A stretch of DNA of 64,000 nt, from NCBI GenBank assembly GCA_025937835.1, contig JAICQO010000010.1:54803-118802 (forward strand), in the 5' to 3' direction. A program made the translations under genes and the position numbers. The DNA is from Polyangiaceae bacterium (GTDB lineage: Bacteria; Myxococcota_A; Polyangia; Polyangiales; Polyangiaceae). Shown piece after piece: positions 1-9,800 of this stretch. The notes under the pieces were generated by a model. The model was not told where the DNA came from. It saw only the letters and a list, made by a program, of their open reading frames with translations, and searched no databases. The first letter of the stretch is position 1; every line of letters begins with the position of its first letter.

Positions 1-1
1 G

Positions 2-601
2 TCTTTAACCAGCGTGGAGAACCACGCGGAAATCGTTGATCGCTCGGCAGTACCGAGTGATGCCGCATTCGAGCAACTGGCCGTGGGTTATCACGCCGCA
101 TGCGTGATCGGCGATGGCACGGCGTATTGTTGCGGATCCAACTTCAACGGCCAGCTAGTACCGGCAGAGGAGACCGGGCTTCCCCTCGTCAGCCTAGGCC
201 TCAATAAATCCGACCCCGGAGGGATACCGCGAATCGTGGACGCTGAAGGTGGCGTGACGTGTTTCGTTTTGACGAATGGGGAAGTCCGTTGCTGGGGCAG
301 CAGCTACGATGGAGTCTTGGGCCAACCGGAAATAACTTCGGCCGACCCCGACGCCGGCTATCTCGGTTGGGCGGACGGAACGCTCGGCTGGCAATTGCCC
401 GCGATAAAGCTCGGTATTGGCGCGAGGGTCAAGTCAGTCGCGACCAGCGGAAGTCACACCTGCGCGTTGCTCGAAGACAACCGCGTGAAGTGCTGGGGTA
501 GGAACGGTTCCGGGCAACTCGGGATCGGCGACGCAAGGTTCGCCGTTGGGGACGACCCGGGTGAGATGGATGACGCCTTGCCCTTCGCCTCGATCGAATA
601 G
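2..601 (+). CDS. RCC1-repeat protein, C-terminal part (5' end outside window)
   Basis: The frame is open to the window edge, so the GTG at 14 is probably internal and this is the tail of a larger protein. Three RCC1-type blades are visible: one around CVIGDGTAYCCGSNFNGQL, one around CFVLTNGEVRCWGSS, and one around GSHTCALLEDNRVKCWGRN followed by GSGQLGIGD. Each has the alternating His/Cys, Gly and CWG pattern of the Cys-containing RCC1 repeats common in secreted myxobacterial proteins. RCC1 repeats form beta-propellers. In these bacteria they are usually cell-surface or exported proteins of unknown ligand, not Ran exchange factors. It ends three bases before the stop codon of the convergent PEBP lipoprotein gene. 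Function beyond a propeller scaffold cannot be read from this fragment. Confidence 0.75.
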   Translation, partial: SLTSVENHAEIVDRSAVPSDAAFEQLAVGYHAACVIGDGTAYCCGSNFNGQLVPAEETGLPLVSLGLNKSDPGGIPRIVDAEGGVTCFVLTNGEVRCWGSSYDGVLGQPEITSADPDAGYLGWADGTLGWQLPAIKLGIGARVKSVATSGSHTCALLEDNRVKCWGRNGSGQLGIGDARFAVGDDPGEMDDALPFASIE

Positions 602-604
602 GTA

Positions 605-1531
605 TTAGAACCCGCCCTTCGGTTGACTCGCGCTCGAAGTGCCTGTCAACTTTGCGCTCGCAAACGAGCTCGCTTTAAACGCGGCCTCGGCGCTCTTCGT
701 TTTGTCCGTAACCATCGACCCGGAAACCATCGTCGTTTCCGATTTTAGGGCATAGACCGTGAATTCGTAGTTATCGGCCTTCCCGCCAGGACACGGCCCG
801 AGGAACGGCCCGGTCTGTTCCGCGCCAACGCTCTTGGCATCCATGAATGCTTCTGGGAGCTGCTTCACGGTCGTCGGGATATTCCAGATCGCCCAGTGGT
901 AGCCCAGTGTATTTCCAGGGGCCAAAGTGACATCAATGAACGTGATCCCGTAGCTCTTGGTCCCCGGGGGGCCGTCGGTCCAATTGAGCTCAGGCATGAT
1001 GCTTCCGTCAAAGCCCTTGAGCGCGCACGTGTAGACGTCCGCGAACTTCGCTCCGTCCATGTGATCCGGGCTCGTGAGCGTGAAGCCCGTCGCGCCGCCG
1101 CTTCCTCCGCCGACGCCGCCACCGCCGAGTGTTCCACCCGCACCGGCGCCGCCGCCGGCTTTGCCGCCTGCGCCCGCCGTCGTGCCGCCCGCGCCGCCGC
1201 CGCCCTTGCCGGCGCTCGGACCTCCGGCGAGACCGGAGCCGCCGGTTCCACCGCCGCCCATCGACAGCGCACCGCCGGTGGAGGCACCGCCGGTGGAGGC
1301 GCCGCCGGTCGAAGCTCCACCGGTCGCCCGCACACCGCCGGTCGTTCCGCCCGTGGGCGCGGTGACACCGCCGGTTGCCTGCGTGCCGCCGGTCGGAGCG
1401 GCCCCGCCGGTAGTCGGTGCGGGATTGCTTCCGCCGTCGTCGTCCGACGAGCACGCGTAGGCGGCCATCGAGATCCCGCAGAGGGCGAGCCAGGGAAGAC
1501 CACGAGACAGGGCAGCGGTGGAGATTCGCAT
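605..1531 (-). CDS. Lipoprotein with PEBP (YbhB/YbcL) domain
   Basis: The start was placed at the internal ATG giving MRISTAALSRGLPWLALCG, a signal peptide ending in a lipobox (AAYACSS); the 34 upstream residues of the longer ORF look non-coding. After the lipidated Cys comes about 120 residues of Gly/Thr/Ala linker with TGG repeats, then a PEBP-like domain from about FTLTSPDHMDGAKFADVYTC to the end. Matching family elements are SPELxW-like PELNWTDGPPGTKSYGITFIDV, HWAIWNIP and YEFTVYAL, as in YbhB/YbcL, the bacterial Raf-kinase-inhibitor-like family. The role of bacterial PEBPs is largely unknown. Here the domain is presumably displayed from a membrane anchor. It is convergent with the RCC1 gene. 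Confidence 0.8.
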   Translation of the reverse strand: MRISTAALSRGLPWLALCGISMAAYACSSDDDGGSNPAPTTGGAAPTGGTQATGGVTAPTGGTTGGVRATGGASTGGASTGGASTGGALSMGGGGTGGSGLAGGPSAGKGGGGAGGTTAGAGGKAGGGAGAGGTLGGGGVGGGSGGATGFTLTSPDHMDGAKFADVYTCALKGFDGSIMPELNWTDGPPGTKSYGITFIDVTLAPGNTLGYHWAIWNIPTTVKQLPEAFMDAKSVGAEQTGPFLGPCPGGKADNYEFTVYALKSETTMVSGSMVTDKTKSAEAAFKASSFASAKLTGTSSASQPKGGF

Positions 1532-1713
1532 GTCGCAATTCTTGCCACAACGGACGAGGTGCGACATCCATTTTTCAGCGTGTTTTGAAGCATTTGGTCC
1601 GCCGAACGCTGGGACGCAATGAGGGGGCCGCACACGCTGGAAGTGCGCAATGGTGACGGAAACCGACCGCGGGCCCGGCGGATCGCGCGGGCGCCGCTAT
1701 AGTCGGCCCCGAC

Positions 1714-2262
1714 ATGAATGGCCAGCGTGGTTCGGACCCCGATCGGGGCTCGTCACAGAGCTTGGTTTCGCGCAGCGACCTACGGCGCGCGAATCGGGAG
1801 CTCGAGGACACGCTCGCCCGACTGTCGAGCGAGCTAGTGGAGCTCCGGCCGCGCTTGCTGGAGAAGCTCGAGCTGCCCGAAGAGGTGCTCGATACGGTGC
1901 TCGATACGCAAGCGATCGCGAGCCACGCGGCGCGGAACCGGCAGCTGCGGTTGGTGCGCGCAGCGTTGCGCGATGCGGACTGGTCGTTGATCCGCGCGCG
2001 GCTCGATACGCTGCTCAAGCATGGCAGCATCCCCGCGTCGCTCGAAGAGGGCTCGGATTCGGGGCGCGCTCGCGCTGCCGAGTGGGTGGCGCGGCTCGTG
2101 GGTGAAGGGACGCCGGCGCTCGATGAGCTGCTTGCGTCGTCGCCGAGCGCAGATCGGGTTCACCTCCGGAATTTGATCCGGCAGGTGTCGAAGCAAGAAG
2201 GCGATCGGCGGAAGCGCGCAGAGGAGAAGCTCGCGGCCGCGGTCGCGGGCCTCTTGCGCTAA
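1714..2262 (+). CDS. darP: DarP/YjgA-like ribosome-associated protein (DUF615)
   Basis: A 182-residue, highly charged helical protein with no signal peptide. It follows the YjgA/DarP pattern along its length: SRSDLRRANRELEDTLARL near the N-terminus (SKSEIKR.AEELKRLG in E. coli), ARNRQLRLVRAALRDAD (GRRRQLQLIGKMLRQ.D), and ADRVHLRNLIRQVSKQ (ADRQQLRTLIRNAKKE) near the C-terminus. DarP binds pre-50S particles and helps late assembly of the large subunit. Length agrees with the family (about 183). The stop codon is 9 bases before the next gene, a membrane TPR protein, so the two may be co-transcribed, although no functional link is evident. The recognition is by remembered family sequence, not by search. 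Confidence 0.8.
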   Translation: MNGQRGSDPDRGSSQSLVSRSDLRRANRELEDTLARLSSELVELRPRLLEKLELPEEVLDTVLDTQAIASHAARNRQLRLVRAALRDADWSLIRARLDTLLKHGSIPASLEEGSDSGRARAAEWVARLVGEGTPALDELLASSPSADRVHLRNLIRQVSKQEGDRRKRAEEKLAAAVAGLLR

Positions 2263-2271
2263 CGTGCCCTC

Positions 2272-3717
2272 GTGAGCTGGTTGCGCTCGGGCCTGTTGCA
2301 CGCAGCGCTGCTGCTCGCGGTCGTATTCGCGCTCTACGGGAGAACGGCGCGGTTCGACTTCAGCTACGTCGATGACGACCGGTTGATCGTCGATAATCAG
2401 GCGTTTTTGACGGGGCCGGGCGCGCTTCGGGAGGCGTTCGAGCAGCCTTACTTCGGGCCGCACGCGAGCGATCACGCCTATTTTCGTCCGCTGGTGACGG
2501 CCTCGTTCGTACTGGATGCGCGCCGCGTGGGAGGCGAAGCCGGCGGGTACCACCTGACGAACGTGGTCATCCACGCGCTCGCCGTGCTCGCGCTGTTGTG
2601 GTTGCTGCGCGCGCTCGATTTCCGGCGTGCCACGGCGTTCTTTGGCGCGCTGGCGTTCGCGGTGCATCCGGCGCTGACGGAGAGCGTGGCGTGGATCCCG
2701 GGGCGCGCCGATCTGCTGGTGGGGTTGTTCTCGATCGCGAGCCTCGGCTGCTGGGTGCGCGCGGAACGCACCGGGAGCCTGGCCTGGCGAGTCGGTTGCC
2801 TCTTGCTCTGGTGCTGCGCGCTGTTGTCCAAAGAGAGTGCGTTGGTGTTGCCGTTCGTGTTCGCGGCAGAGCGGGTGCTGTGGCAGCGACGGGCGCTTGC
2901 GAGCCTCCGGCAATCTCTGCTCTGGCTTTCGATGGTCGGCGTGCTCGCCGCGTACTTGGGGCTGCGGATGCGGGCGCTCAGCGGGCTCGGGGGCGAAGGC
3001 TTCTCGGTCGTAACAGCGCTTTCCAACTTGCCGACGCTGGTGGCGGGGCTCGGGAAGCTGTTTTTGCCGCTCGAGCCTTCGGTGCTGGCCACGGTGGCGA
3101 GCACGCCGCTCTGGCCGGGGCTCGCGGGGCTGCCGCTGATCTATGCCACCTGGCGCATGGGGGCGGAGCGGCGCTCCGAGGTCGCATTCGGGTTGCTCGC
3201 GCTGCTGCTGGTGCTGGCAACGGGGTTACCCGCATCGGGGCTGTTGCTGCTCGAGAGCCGGCTGTACTTCGCGGGGGCGCTGTTCGTGATCGTGGTCTTG
3301 GAAGCGTTCGATCTCGTGGTCAACGAGCGGTCGCGACCGGTGGTGGGGACGATCGTGGCGATCCTGATGGTCGTCAAAGCGTATCCGTATACCAACGACT
3401 TCCGCGATCGACGCTCGTTCGCCGAGGCGGCCGTGAAGATGTCGCCCGAGCTCGCGCTCGCTCATCGAAACCTCGGGATCGCAAAGCACCTGGAAGGCGA
3501 CCTCGAAGGCGCGCTCGCATCCTACGAGCTCTCGCTGGCCCGCGACGAGACCGAGCCGGTCGTGCACAACAACGTGGCCGTGATCTTGATGGGCCGCGGG
3601 GAGCTCGCCGCGGCCGAACGACACCTGCGTCGCGAGCTCGAGCTCAACCCGAGCTACGCGCCAGCCCGCGACAATCTCGCGAAGATTCTCGCGACTACGG
3701 GCCGGCCCCCGGAATAA
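2272..3717 (+). CDS. TMTC-like multi-pass membrane protein with C-terminal TPRs
   Basis: The GTG start gives an immediate membrane segment (LLHAALLLAVVFALYG). A luminal-type segment FDFSYVDDDRLIVDNQAF is followed by YFRPLVTASFVLDAR; this arrangement, with acidic residues after the first helix, is typical of TMTC-like and GT-C-fold glycosyltransferases. About ten hydrophobic helices follow up to residue ~375. From about residue 387 there are roughly three TPR motifs (ALAHRNLGIAKHLEGDLEGA, VVHNNVAVILMGRGELAAA, YAPARDNLAKIL). Eukaryotic TMTC proteins are O-mannosyltransferases. For bacterial homologues the substrate is unknown, so only a possible protein or glycan glycosyltransferase role is inferred. 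It lies 9 bases downstream of darP. Confidence 0.7.
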   Translation: MSWLRSGLLHAALLLAVVFALYGRTARFDFSYVDDDRLIVDNQAFLTGPGALREAFEQPYFGPHASDHAYFRPLVTASFVLDARRVGGEAGGYHLTNVVIHALAVLALLWLLRALDFRRATAFFGALAFAVHPALTESVAWIPGRADLLVGLFSIASLGCWVRAERTGSLAWRVGCLLLWCCALLSKESALVLPFVFAAERVLWQRRALASLRQSLLWLSMVGVLAAYLGLRMRALSGLGGEGFSVVTALSNLPTLVAGLGKLFLPLEPSVLATVASTPLWPGLAGLPLIYATWRMGAERRSEVAFGLLALLLVLATGLPASGLLLLESRLYFAGALFVIVVLEAFDLVVNERSRPVVGTIVAILMVVKAYPYTNDFRDRRSFAEAAVKMSPELALAHRNLGIAKHLEGDLEGALASYELSLARDETEPVVHNNVAVILMGRGELAAAERHLRRELELNPSYAPARDNLAKILATTGRPPE

Positions 3718-3803
3718 ACAGCGCGCTAAACGGCGAGCGACACGCACTTTCGTCAACGTCCGGCGGCAGCCTGACAGTGATCTCGACGCTCGTAGTCATG
3801 CAG

Positions 3804-5399
3804 TCATCCGACCCCGAACCGATCCTGCACGTCCACGTCGATCGTCACCGCGTGCGGGGCCGGGCTCGGGCCGCGCTGTCGGAGGCGCGCGCGCAAGGCC
3901 TGCCCCCGCTCGCTCCACCACTTGCGCGCTTCGGCGTTCGTCCAAGCGCAGGAGGCGACCATGGCGAGCAGGCGCTCGCAGATGGCACGCGCGCTCTCCG
4001 GGCGATCGGACGGCTTCTTGGAAAGGCACTCGAGCACGAGCTCTTCGAGCGCTTCCGGCAATGGCGTGTCGGTGCGCACGCTCGGGCGGATCGGCGTGGC
4101 GTGCAGGTGCGCGAGGCAGACCTCGACGGTGCTCCGGCCGCCGAAGGGCGGGTAGCCGCACAGCAGAAAATAGCCGAGGCATCCGACGGCGTAGATGTCG
4201 TGGCGCGCGTCGATGCCGCTCGGATCGTCGATGCTCTCGGGCGACAAGTACAACGGCGTGCCGATCACGGCGTTGGTGGCGGTGACGGACGGCATCAGGG
4301 AATCGACGGCTTTCACCAGACCGAAATCGACGACCTTGACGACGTCGGAGCGGCCGCCGCGCTCGCACACGAAGACGTTGGCGGGCTTCACGTCGCGGTG
4401 GATCAGCCCCACCTCGTGCGCCTCGGCGAGCGCGTCACAGACCTCGAACAACAGCCGCGCCACGCGACCCGCGGGCTGCGGGCCGTCCTCGGTGACGAGC
4501 TCGTGCAGCGTGAGGCCGTCCAGGTACTCCATCGCGTAGTAGAACGTGCCGTCGGGGGTCCGCCCGTAGTCGTAGACCGAGATCGTGTTGGGGTGAGTGA
4601 GCTGGCTCGTGAGCTGCACTTCCCGTTCGAAGCGCTCGACGAGCTTCGGACCGCCGCGCTCACCGCGCAGCAGCTTGACGGCCGTCGGGCGGCGCAGCAG
4701 CGCGTGGCGCGCCAGGTACACCTCGCCCATGCCGCCTTCACCGATCTTCTCGAGCAGCGTGTACTGGCCGAGTCGCAGCGCCTGATCGACTTCGCGGCGC
4801 AGCCCGTAGATCACCGATGACGTGACCGTCGACAATACCACCGCGCCGAAATGCCAGAGCGCGGTCAGCGCAGTCTGGGGCACGCGCAAAGGTCCGACGT
4901 CGTCGAGCAACCACCAGGCACCGATCGCAGTGGGCATGGCTCCGAGCGCCGTCGTCAGCAGCGTGCGCAGCGGTGTGCTCGGCACGACGATCGCCCGCGC
5001 CAGCGCCGCGAACACGAACGCCAGGGTGGCGAGCGACGCCGGGGGAGTCGAATCGATGTGCGAGGCCGCCCAGTAGAAGAGCGCGTCCACCAGCGGGAGG
5101 AACGCGAGATCGAGCCACACCACGACGCCGATCGGCAGCCGCGCGGGCAAGCGCCACAGCCCGAGCAGCAGCAGCGTCACTCCGAACGGCACCACGTTGT
5201 CGGCGGCAACCAGCGCCTCGAGCAAGCCGCGGTCGCCGCCGATCAAATCGAGCGCCACCCCCACGACGTTGAAAGGGAGCGCGATTCCAACCCCTACCTT
5301 GCCGAGCAGGCTCAGTCGGGTGCGAAGCAGGTCTGCGTCATCCGAGCCGGTGGTCGGAGCGCGGAGGGCAGCACGCAGGCGATCCAAGGAAGCGCGCAA
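3804..5399 (-). CDS. Membrane Ser/Thr protein kinase (N-terminal TM domain)
   Basis: This 531-residue protein has about six hydrophobic helices between residues 35 and 200, followed by a Hanks-type kinase domain at about 213-490. Visible kinase elements are the glycine loop IGEGGMGEVYLA (219-230), AVK with Lys242, HRDVKPAN with Asp336, DFG with Asp358, and GTPLYLSPES. All catalytic residues are present, so the kinase should be active. Most bacterial Ser/Thr kinases put the kinase at the N-terminus and the sensor after a single TM; here the order is reversed, with a polytopic membrane sensor first. It is transcribed divergently from the GH45 lipoprotein gene. Signal and substrates are unknown. 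Confidence 0.9.
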   Translation of the reverse strand: MRASLDRLRAALRAPTTGSDDADLLRTRLSLLGKVGVGIALPFNVVGVALDLIGGDRGLLEALVAADNVVPFGVTLLLLGLWRLPARLPIGVVVWLDLAFLPLVDALFYWAASHIDSTPPASLATLAFVFAALARAIVVPSTPLRTLLTTALGAMPTAIGAWWLLDDVGPLRVPQTALTALWHFGAVVLSTVTSSVIYGLRREVDQALRLGQYTLLEKIGEGGMGEVYLARHALLRRPTAVKLLRGERGGPKLVERFEREVQLTSQLTHPNTISVYDYGRTPDGTFYYAMEYLDGLTLHELVTEDGPQPAGRVARLLFEVCDALAEAHEVGLIHRDVKPANVFVCERGGRSDVVKVVDFGLVKAVDSLMPSVTATNAVIGTPLYLSPESIDDPSGIDARHDIYAVGCLGYFLLCGYPPFGGRSTVEVCLAHLHATPIRPSVRTDTPLPEALEELVLECLSKKPSDRPESARAICERLLAMVASCAWTNAEARKWWSERGQALRARLRQRGPSPAPHAVTIDVDVQDRFGVG

Positions 5400-5692
5400 C
5401 GTCGGACCCTAGCATCGCCCGCGGGGCATACAGCAGGAGTGCATCAATCGGCAGTTAGCGGAAGCGGCGTTTTTCCAGGCAATTTAACTTAGTCTATGAG
5501 GGTGCGAGCGTGTCGCAGTATCGCTAGCCGGCCTGCCCATCGCCAGCTAAGGTGACCCTCCTCCAGCCGAGGCCCGGCGCGCTGGTGACCTCCGTGAGGG
5601 GGCGCCGCACCGCACCGCGAGCCCTCAGCTACGGGTCTCCAGGCCCCCTCGACGTTCGACATTCGATAATCGACTGAAATACGAGCAGCTAC
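5400..5692. promoter_or_regulatory. Divergent intergenic region between kinase and GH45 genes
   Basis: These 293 bases hold no convincing gene. Both flanking genes start outward from here, so promoters for both must lie within. Local AT-rich patches near 5480-5500 and 5655-5690 stand out from the GC-rich background and are the likeliest promoter areas. No consensus operator was recognised. Confidence 0.4.
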
Positions 5693-6805
5693 ATGAAGCT
5701 TCGCGCCATTTCCACCTTCACGTTGCTCTCGGCGGTCGTCGGAACCGTCGGGGCGTGCTCCGAAGAGAGCGGCTCCTCGCCCCCGCTCGGGATGGGCTCG
5801 CTCGGCGACACAGTTGCCGGACGGGCCGGAGCCGGAGCCGGCGGATCGACTGGGGGCACACTGGCCGTCACCGGTGGCGTCGCGACGGGCGGTACCGCGA
5901 CGGGCGGCGTGGCGACCGGCGGAGTCGCCACGGGCGGTAGCACCGGCGGCACCGCCACAGGCGGCGCGTCGACAGGCGGTGCCTCGGCTGGAACCGGTCC
6001 CGGAGGCAACGCCAATGGCGGCAATGGCAACGCTGGCAACACCAGCCAGGGTGGCGGCGGAATGTCCGGCAGCTCCACGGGCGGCATGGCCACCGGCGGC
6101 ATGATGAACGAACCGCACCCGCCGCCGATCACGAACGGCCAGAACGCCTGGGCCTCACGCTACTGGGATTGCTGCAAGCCGGCCTGCGGCTGGAAGGGCA
6201 ACGTGCGCACCGGCACCCCCATGACCTCGTGCGGCAAGGAGAACCAGGAGCTCTCGAGCTACGACGACAAGAACGCCTGCGAAAGTGGCGGCAGTGCGTT
6301 CATGTGCTGGAGCGGCGCGCCCTGGGCCGTGAGCGACAAACTCTCTTACGGCTACGCTGCGGCGTCGGGTGGCAACTACGTTTGCGGCCGCTGCTACCAG
6401 GTCCAGTTCACGGGCTCCGGGCACAACGGTAACAACCCCGGCGCGCAATCGCTGAACGGCAAGACCATGATCGTGCAAGTGATCAACAACGGCGGCGTCG
6501 CTGCCGATCAGTTCGATCTGTTGATCCCCGGCGGCGGCGTGGGCCTGTTGAACGCCTGCTCCAACCAGTGGGGCACCTCCGATCTCGGCGCGCAGTACGG
6601 CGGCTTCCTCGCCGGCTGCAACGGCGACAAGAACTGCGTGAAGAACAAGTGCAACCAGATCTTCAACGGCAAGCCCGAGCTGATGGCCGGCTGCGACTGG
6701 TTCCTGAACTGGTTCAACGCGGCCGACAACCCGAACTTCACGTTCAAGCCAATCGCCTGCCCGAAGGCGATCCTGGATCACTCGGGGTTGAGCGATCCAG
6801 GGTGA
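5693..6805 (+). CDS. Lipoprotein GH45 endoglucanase-like
   Basis: A signal peptide (MKLRAISTFTLLSAVVGTVG) ends in a lipobox around GACSEES. About 110 residues of TGG-rich linker precede a catalytic domain from about residue 145 to 370. The domain closely follows fungal GH45 endoglucanases: SRYWDCCKPACGW (TRYWDCCKPSCGW in Humicola Cel45A), FDLLIPGGGVG (FDLNIPGGGVG), YGGF, and GCDWFLNWFNAADNPNF near the end (GCYWRFDWFKNADNPSF). The two GH45 catalytic aspartates are present as Asp159 and Asp275, 116 residues apart against 111 in Cel45A. The predicted activity is inverting hydrolysis of beta-1,4-glucan at or outside the outer membrane. The gene stands alone, convergent with the giant kinase gene. 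GH45 is mostly a fungal family, so horizontal origin is plausible. Confidence 0.88.
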   Translation: MKLRAISTFTLLSAVVGTVGACSEESGSSPPLGMGSLGDTVAGRAGAGAGGSTGGTLAVTGGVATGGTATGGVATGGVATGGSTGGTATGGASTGGASAGTGPGGNANGGNGNAGNTSQGGGGMSGSSTGGMATGGMMNEPHPPPITNGQNAWASRYWDCCKPACGWKGNVRTGTPMTSCGKENQELSSYDDKNACESGGSAFMCWSGAPWAVSDKLSYGYAAASGGNYVCGRCYQVQFTGSGHNGNNPGAQSLNGKTMIVQVINNGGVAADQFDLLIPGGGVGLLNACSNQWGTSDLGAQYGGFLAGCNGDKNCVKNKCNQIFNGKPELMAGCDWFLNWFNAADNPNFTFKPIACPKAILDHSGLSDPG

Positions 6806-6814
6806 GCGGCCCGC

Positions 6815-9800
6815 TCACTTGTGATCGAGTGACGTGACCCCGTCCCACTCGAGCGGCCGCCGGCGTTCGAGCTCTGCGCAGCGCGCGCGGTAGAGGGCTG
6901 CCACGGGATCGCCGGGAACTTTTTCGGCGTAGCGGGCAAAGGCGGCTTCGGCGTTTGCAAAATCGCCCTCGCAATACAGCTCCCGCGCGCGCTTCCAGTC
7001 GCCGTCTGCGGCGTCCTTGGCGTCGCGCACGGCTTCCGCGTCCGCGTCGTAGAGCTCGTGCAGCACGACGGGGCTGTGGCGTCCGACGACGCGCACGGTG
7101 TCGACGAGACGAACGCGGTAGTCGCTCGGGCGTGCGACGCGCGCGAGGGTTTCGCCGCTCACCACCAGGGAGACGCCGTAGGTGCGCGTGAGCGACTCGA
7201 TGCGGGCCGCGACGTTGACGCTGTCGCCGATCACGCCGCACTTGATGCGGTTCGGGCCTCCGATGGTGCCGAGCGTGAGAGGGCCGGTGTTGATGCCGAT
7301 CCCGATCCGGATCGGCAGCTTTCCGTCGTGGATGCGCTCGCGATTCAGGGGTTCGAGCGCACGCAGCATCGAGAGCGCCGCGGTGAGCGCGGACTCGGCG
7401 CCCCGGTCGAACAGGGCCAGGATCGCGTCCCCGATGTAGCCTTCCACGAAGCCGCCGGAAGAGACGATCATCGGCTCCATCGCGCGCAGGTAGGCGTTGA
7501 TGAAGCCGATGTTCTCTTCGGGGGTCATGCCCTCGACATGGGTGGTAAAGCCGCGAATATCGGAGAACAGGATCGACATTTCCTTCTGTACGCTGTCGCC
7601 GAGCTCGACCTCGCCGATGCCGCGCCGCCCGAGAGATTCGAGGAACTCGTGGGGCACGAAGCGGCGGTGGGCGTTGGTGAGGGCGACCTGCTGCTCGTAC
7701 AGGCGCGCATTCTCGAGAGCGATCGCGGCCTGCGTCGCGAGCAGCGACAGCAGCTCGACACGGGCGGGGGTGAAGGCGGCGCGGGCCAGGTTGTTCTCGA
7801 GGTACAAGACGCCGGTGAGCTTGCCCTGGTGTTTGATGGGCACACACAGGATCGAGCGCACGCCCGCATGGCTCACGTGCGGTGAGGCGCCGAGCGCCGG
7901 CTCGGCCTGCGCGTCTTCGATGACCTCGGCGGCGCCGCTGCGCGCGACGCGGCGGATCACGGCCTGGACCAGCCCGGTGGCTTGCGACAGCGGCGTCGGA
8001 GGTCCGAGCTTCACCTCACCCCGCGCGTTCTGTTCGGCTTCGACGAGCAGCGTCTCGTCCCGGAGCAGCACCAAGACGCCGCGCTCCGCGCCAGCGTTCT
8101 CGACCAAGATCGACATCATGCGCGAGAGCAAGCGCTGAACGACGATCTCCGCAGACAGCGCGGCCGATGCCTTGAGCACGCTGGCCACGTCCACCGCGGG
8201 CGACGAGCTCGGCGTGCCTGTCACGGTGTCGCCGAGCGGAGCCGGGAGCGGCGGCGAGAGGCGATCGGCCTTGGCGTCGGCGCCGAGCGCGCGATACGCC
8301 TGCGCCGCGCGCTCTCGATAGACTTCGGCCACCACCTGGACCGCTGCGCCGGCGAGCGACTCGGCGGCGAGCTCGAGCCCGAGCGCTTCCACGTCGCGAC
8401 GACCGGAGGCGCGGGCGGCCTCGATCGCCTGATCGTAGAGGCTCCGTGCCCGCTCCGGGGTGCCTCGGTTGCGCTCGAGCTCGGCTTCGAGCAAGAGCAG
8501 GCGATCCCGCTTGCCCTGCTCGTCGTGCTCGGTGAAGCGGCGAAAGCGCGTGAGCGCGGCGTCGATCTTCGAATCCCGCTCGCCGCTCTGCCGCTCCCGC
8601 GCGAGCCTCGCCAGGGTCGAGTAGTAGCTGAAGAAGACGATCCACGGCAGACCGGTCACGGCCTCGAGCTTCTGCTCGGCCGCTTCGGCGAACATCACCG
8701 CCTGTTCCGGGTCCCCGAACTGCAAGGCAAGGAGCAGCTTGTAGTAGTGGACGATGAAGACCTGTGTCGCCTCCGCGTCCGTCGCGAGCTGCTCGTCGAG
8801 CGCGGCCTCGTCCACGTAGTCACCGTTCAAACGCGCTGGATCGGCGGCTTTTCCGCGGAAGCACGCGACGACCTGGCGCAGGGTGCGATGCAGGATCGAG
8901 GCGCCGCGGTCACGGCTGGCAAGCTCGGCGATGCGGTCGAGCTCGGCGGCCACTTCGGGCAGCGGCACGCCGAGCGCGTGCATCCACACCGCGCGGTAGC
9001 TCGCGGCCCAGACCGCCGTGAACAGATCGCCCGACTCCATGCCGATCCGGAACGCGTCACGCAGAGGCTCGAGGCTCTTTTCGAGCGGCTCCTTCCAATG
9101 CCGCAGAAAGTTCGCCCACACGAACAGCGCGCCGGGCGTCTGGCGCGGGTCCTGAAAGCGCTCGGCCAGGGTGAGCGCCAGCTTTCCGTAGGCGTGCCCC
9201 GCGTCGTAAGCACCGAGCACGCCCGAGAGGGTGATGGCGTAGCCGCCCCAGGCAAAGGCCGACACGCTCGAGTTGCCGAAGCGCAGCGACAGCTCGACCA
9301 TCCGGAACACCAGCAGCGGGAACACCTTGCTGCCCGCGCGGAACGCGGCCGGCACCGTGCGCTGCAGGATGCGCATGGCGACCCGTGCGCTCTCGTCGCT
9401 CATCTCTGGCAGCGACGCGAGCTGCTCCGGGCGCTTGCCGAGCAGGCGCAACCGCAGCTTCAAGAGGTTGACGATCACCCGATAAAGCTCGGGTTCTCGC
9501 GCAATTTTCACACCCAGCTCGTCGAGCGCCGCGAGCCCGATCTCGATCGCACGCCGCATGTCGTTCTTCTCGATCGCAACCAACAGCCGCGTCTCGATCG
9601 GCGTGAATCGCTGGCTGGGAGAGCGCGCGTGCGACAGCGCAGAGAGCGCCAGGGACTCGGCTTCGTCCAGGTGCCCCTGGTGGTGCTCCGCCTCCGCGCG
9701 AGCAATGGTTGCGGTGAGCGCGAGCTCGGGCGCGGTTTCGAAAGGGTCGTCGCCGAGCAGACCCAGCGCGGACGCGAGCAGGCTCGCCGACTGCGACTGC

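Noticed and set aside
1140-1440. CRISPR-like or tandem repeat array in GC-rich triplet repeats
   Set aside because: These are codon repeats of TGG-type lipoprotein linkers, not spaced repeats with unique spacers. The same holds for 5820-6090 and 19800-20090.
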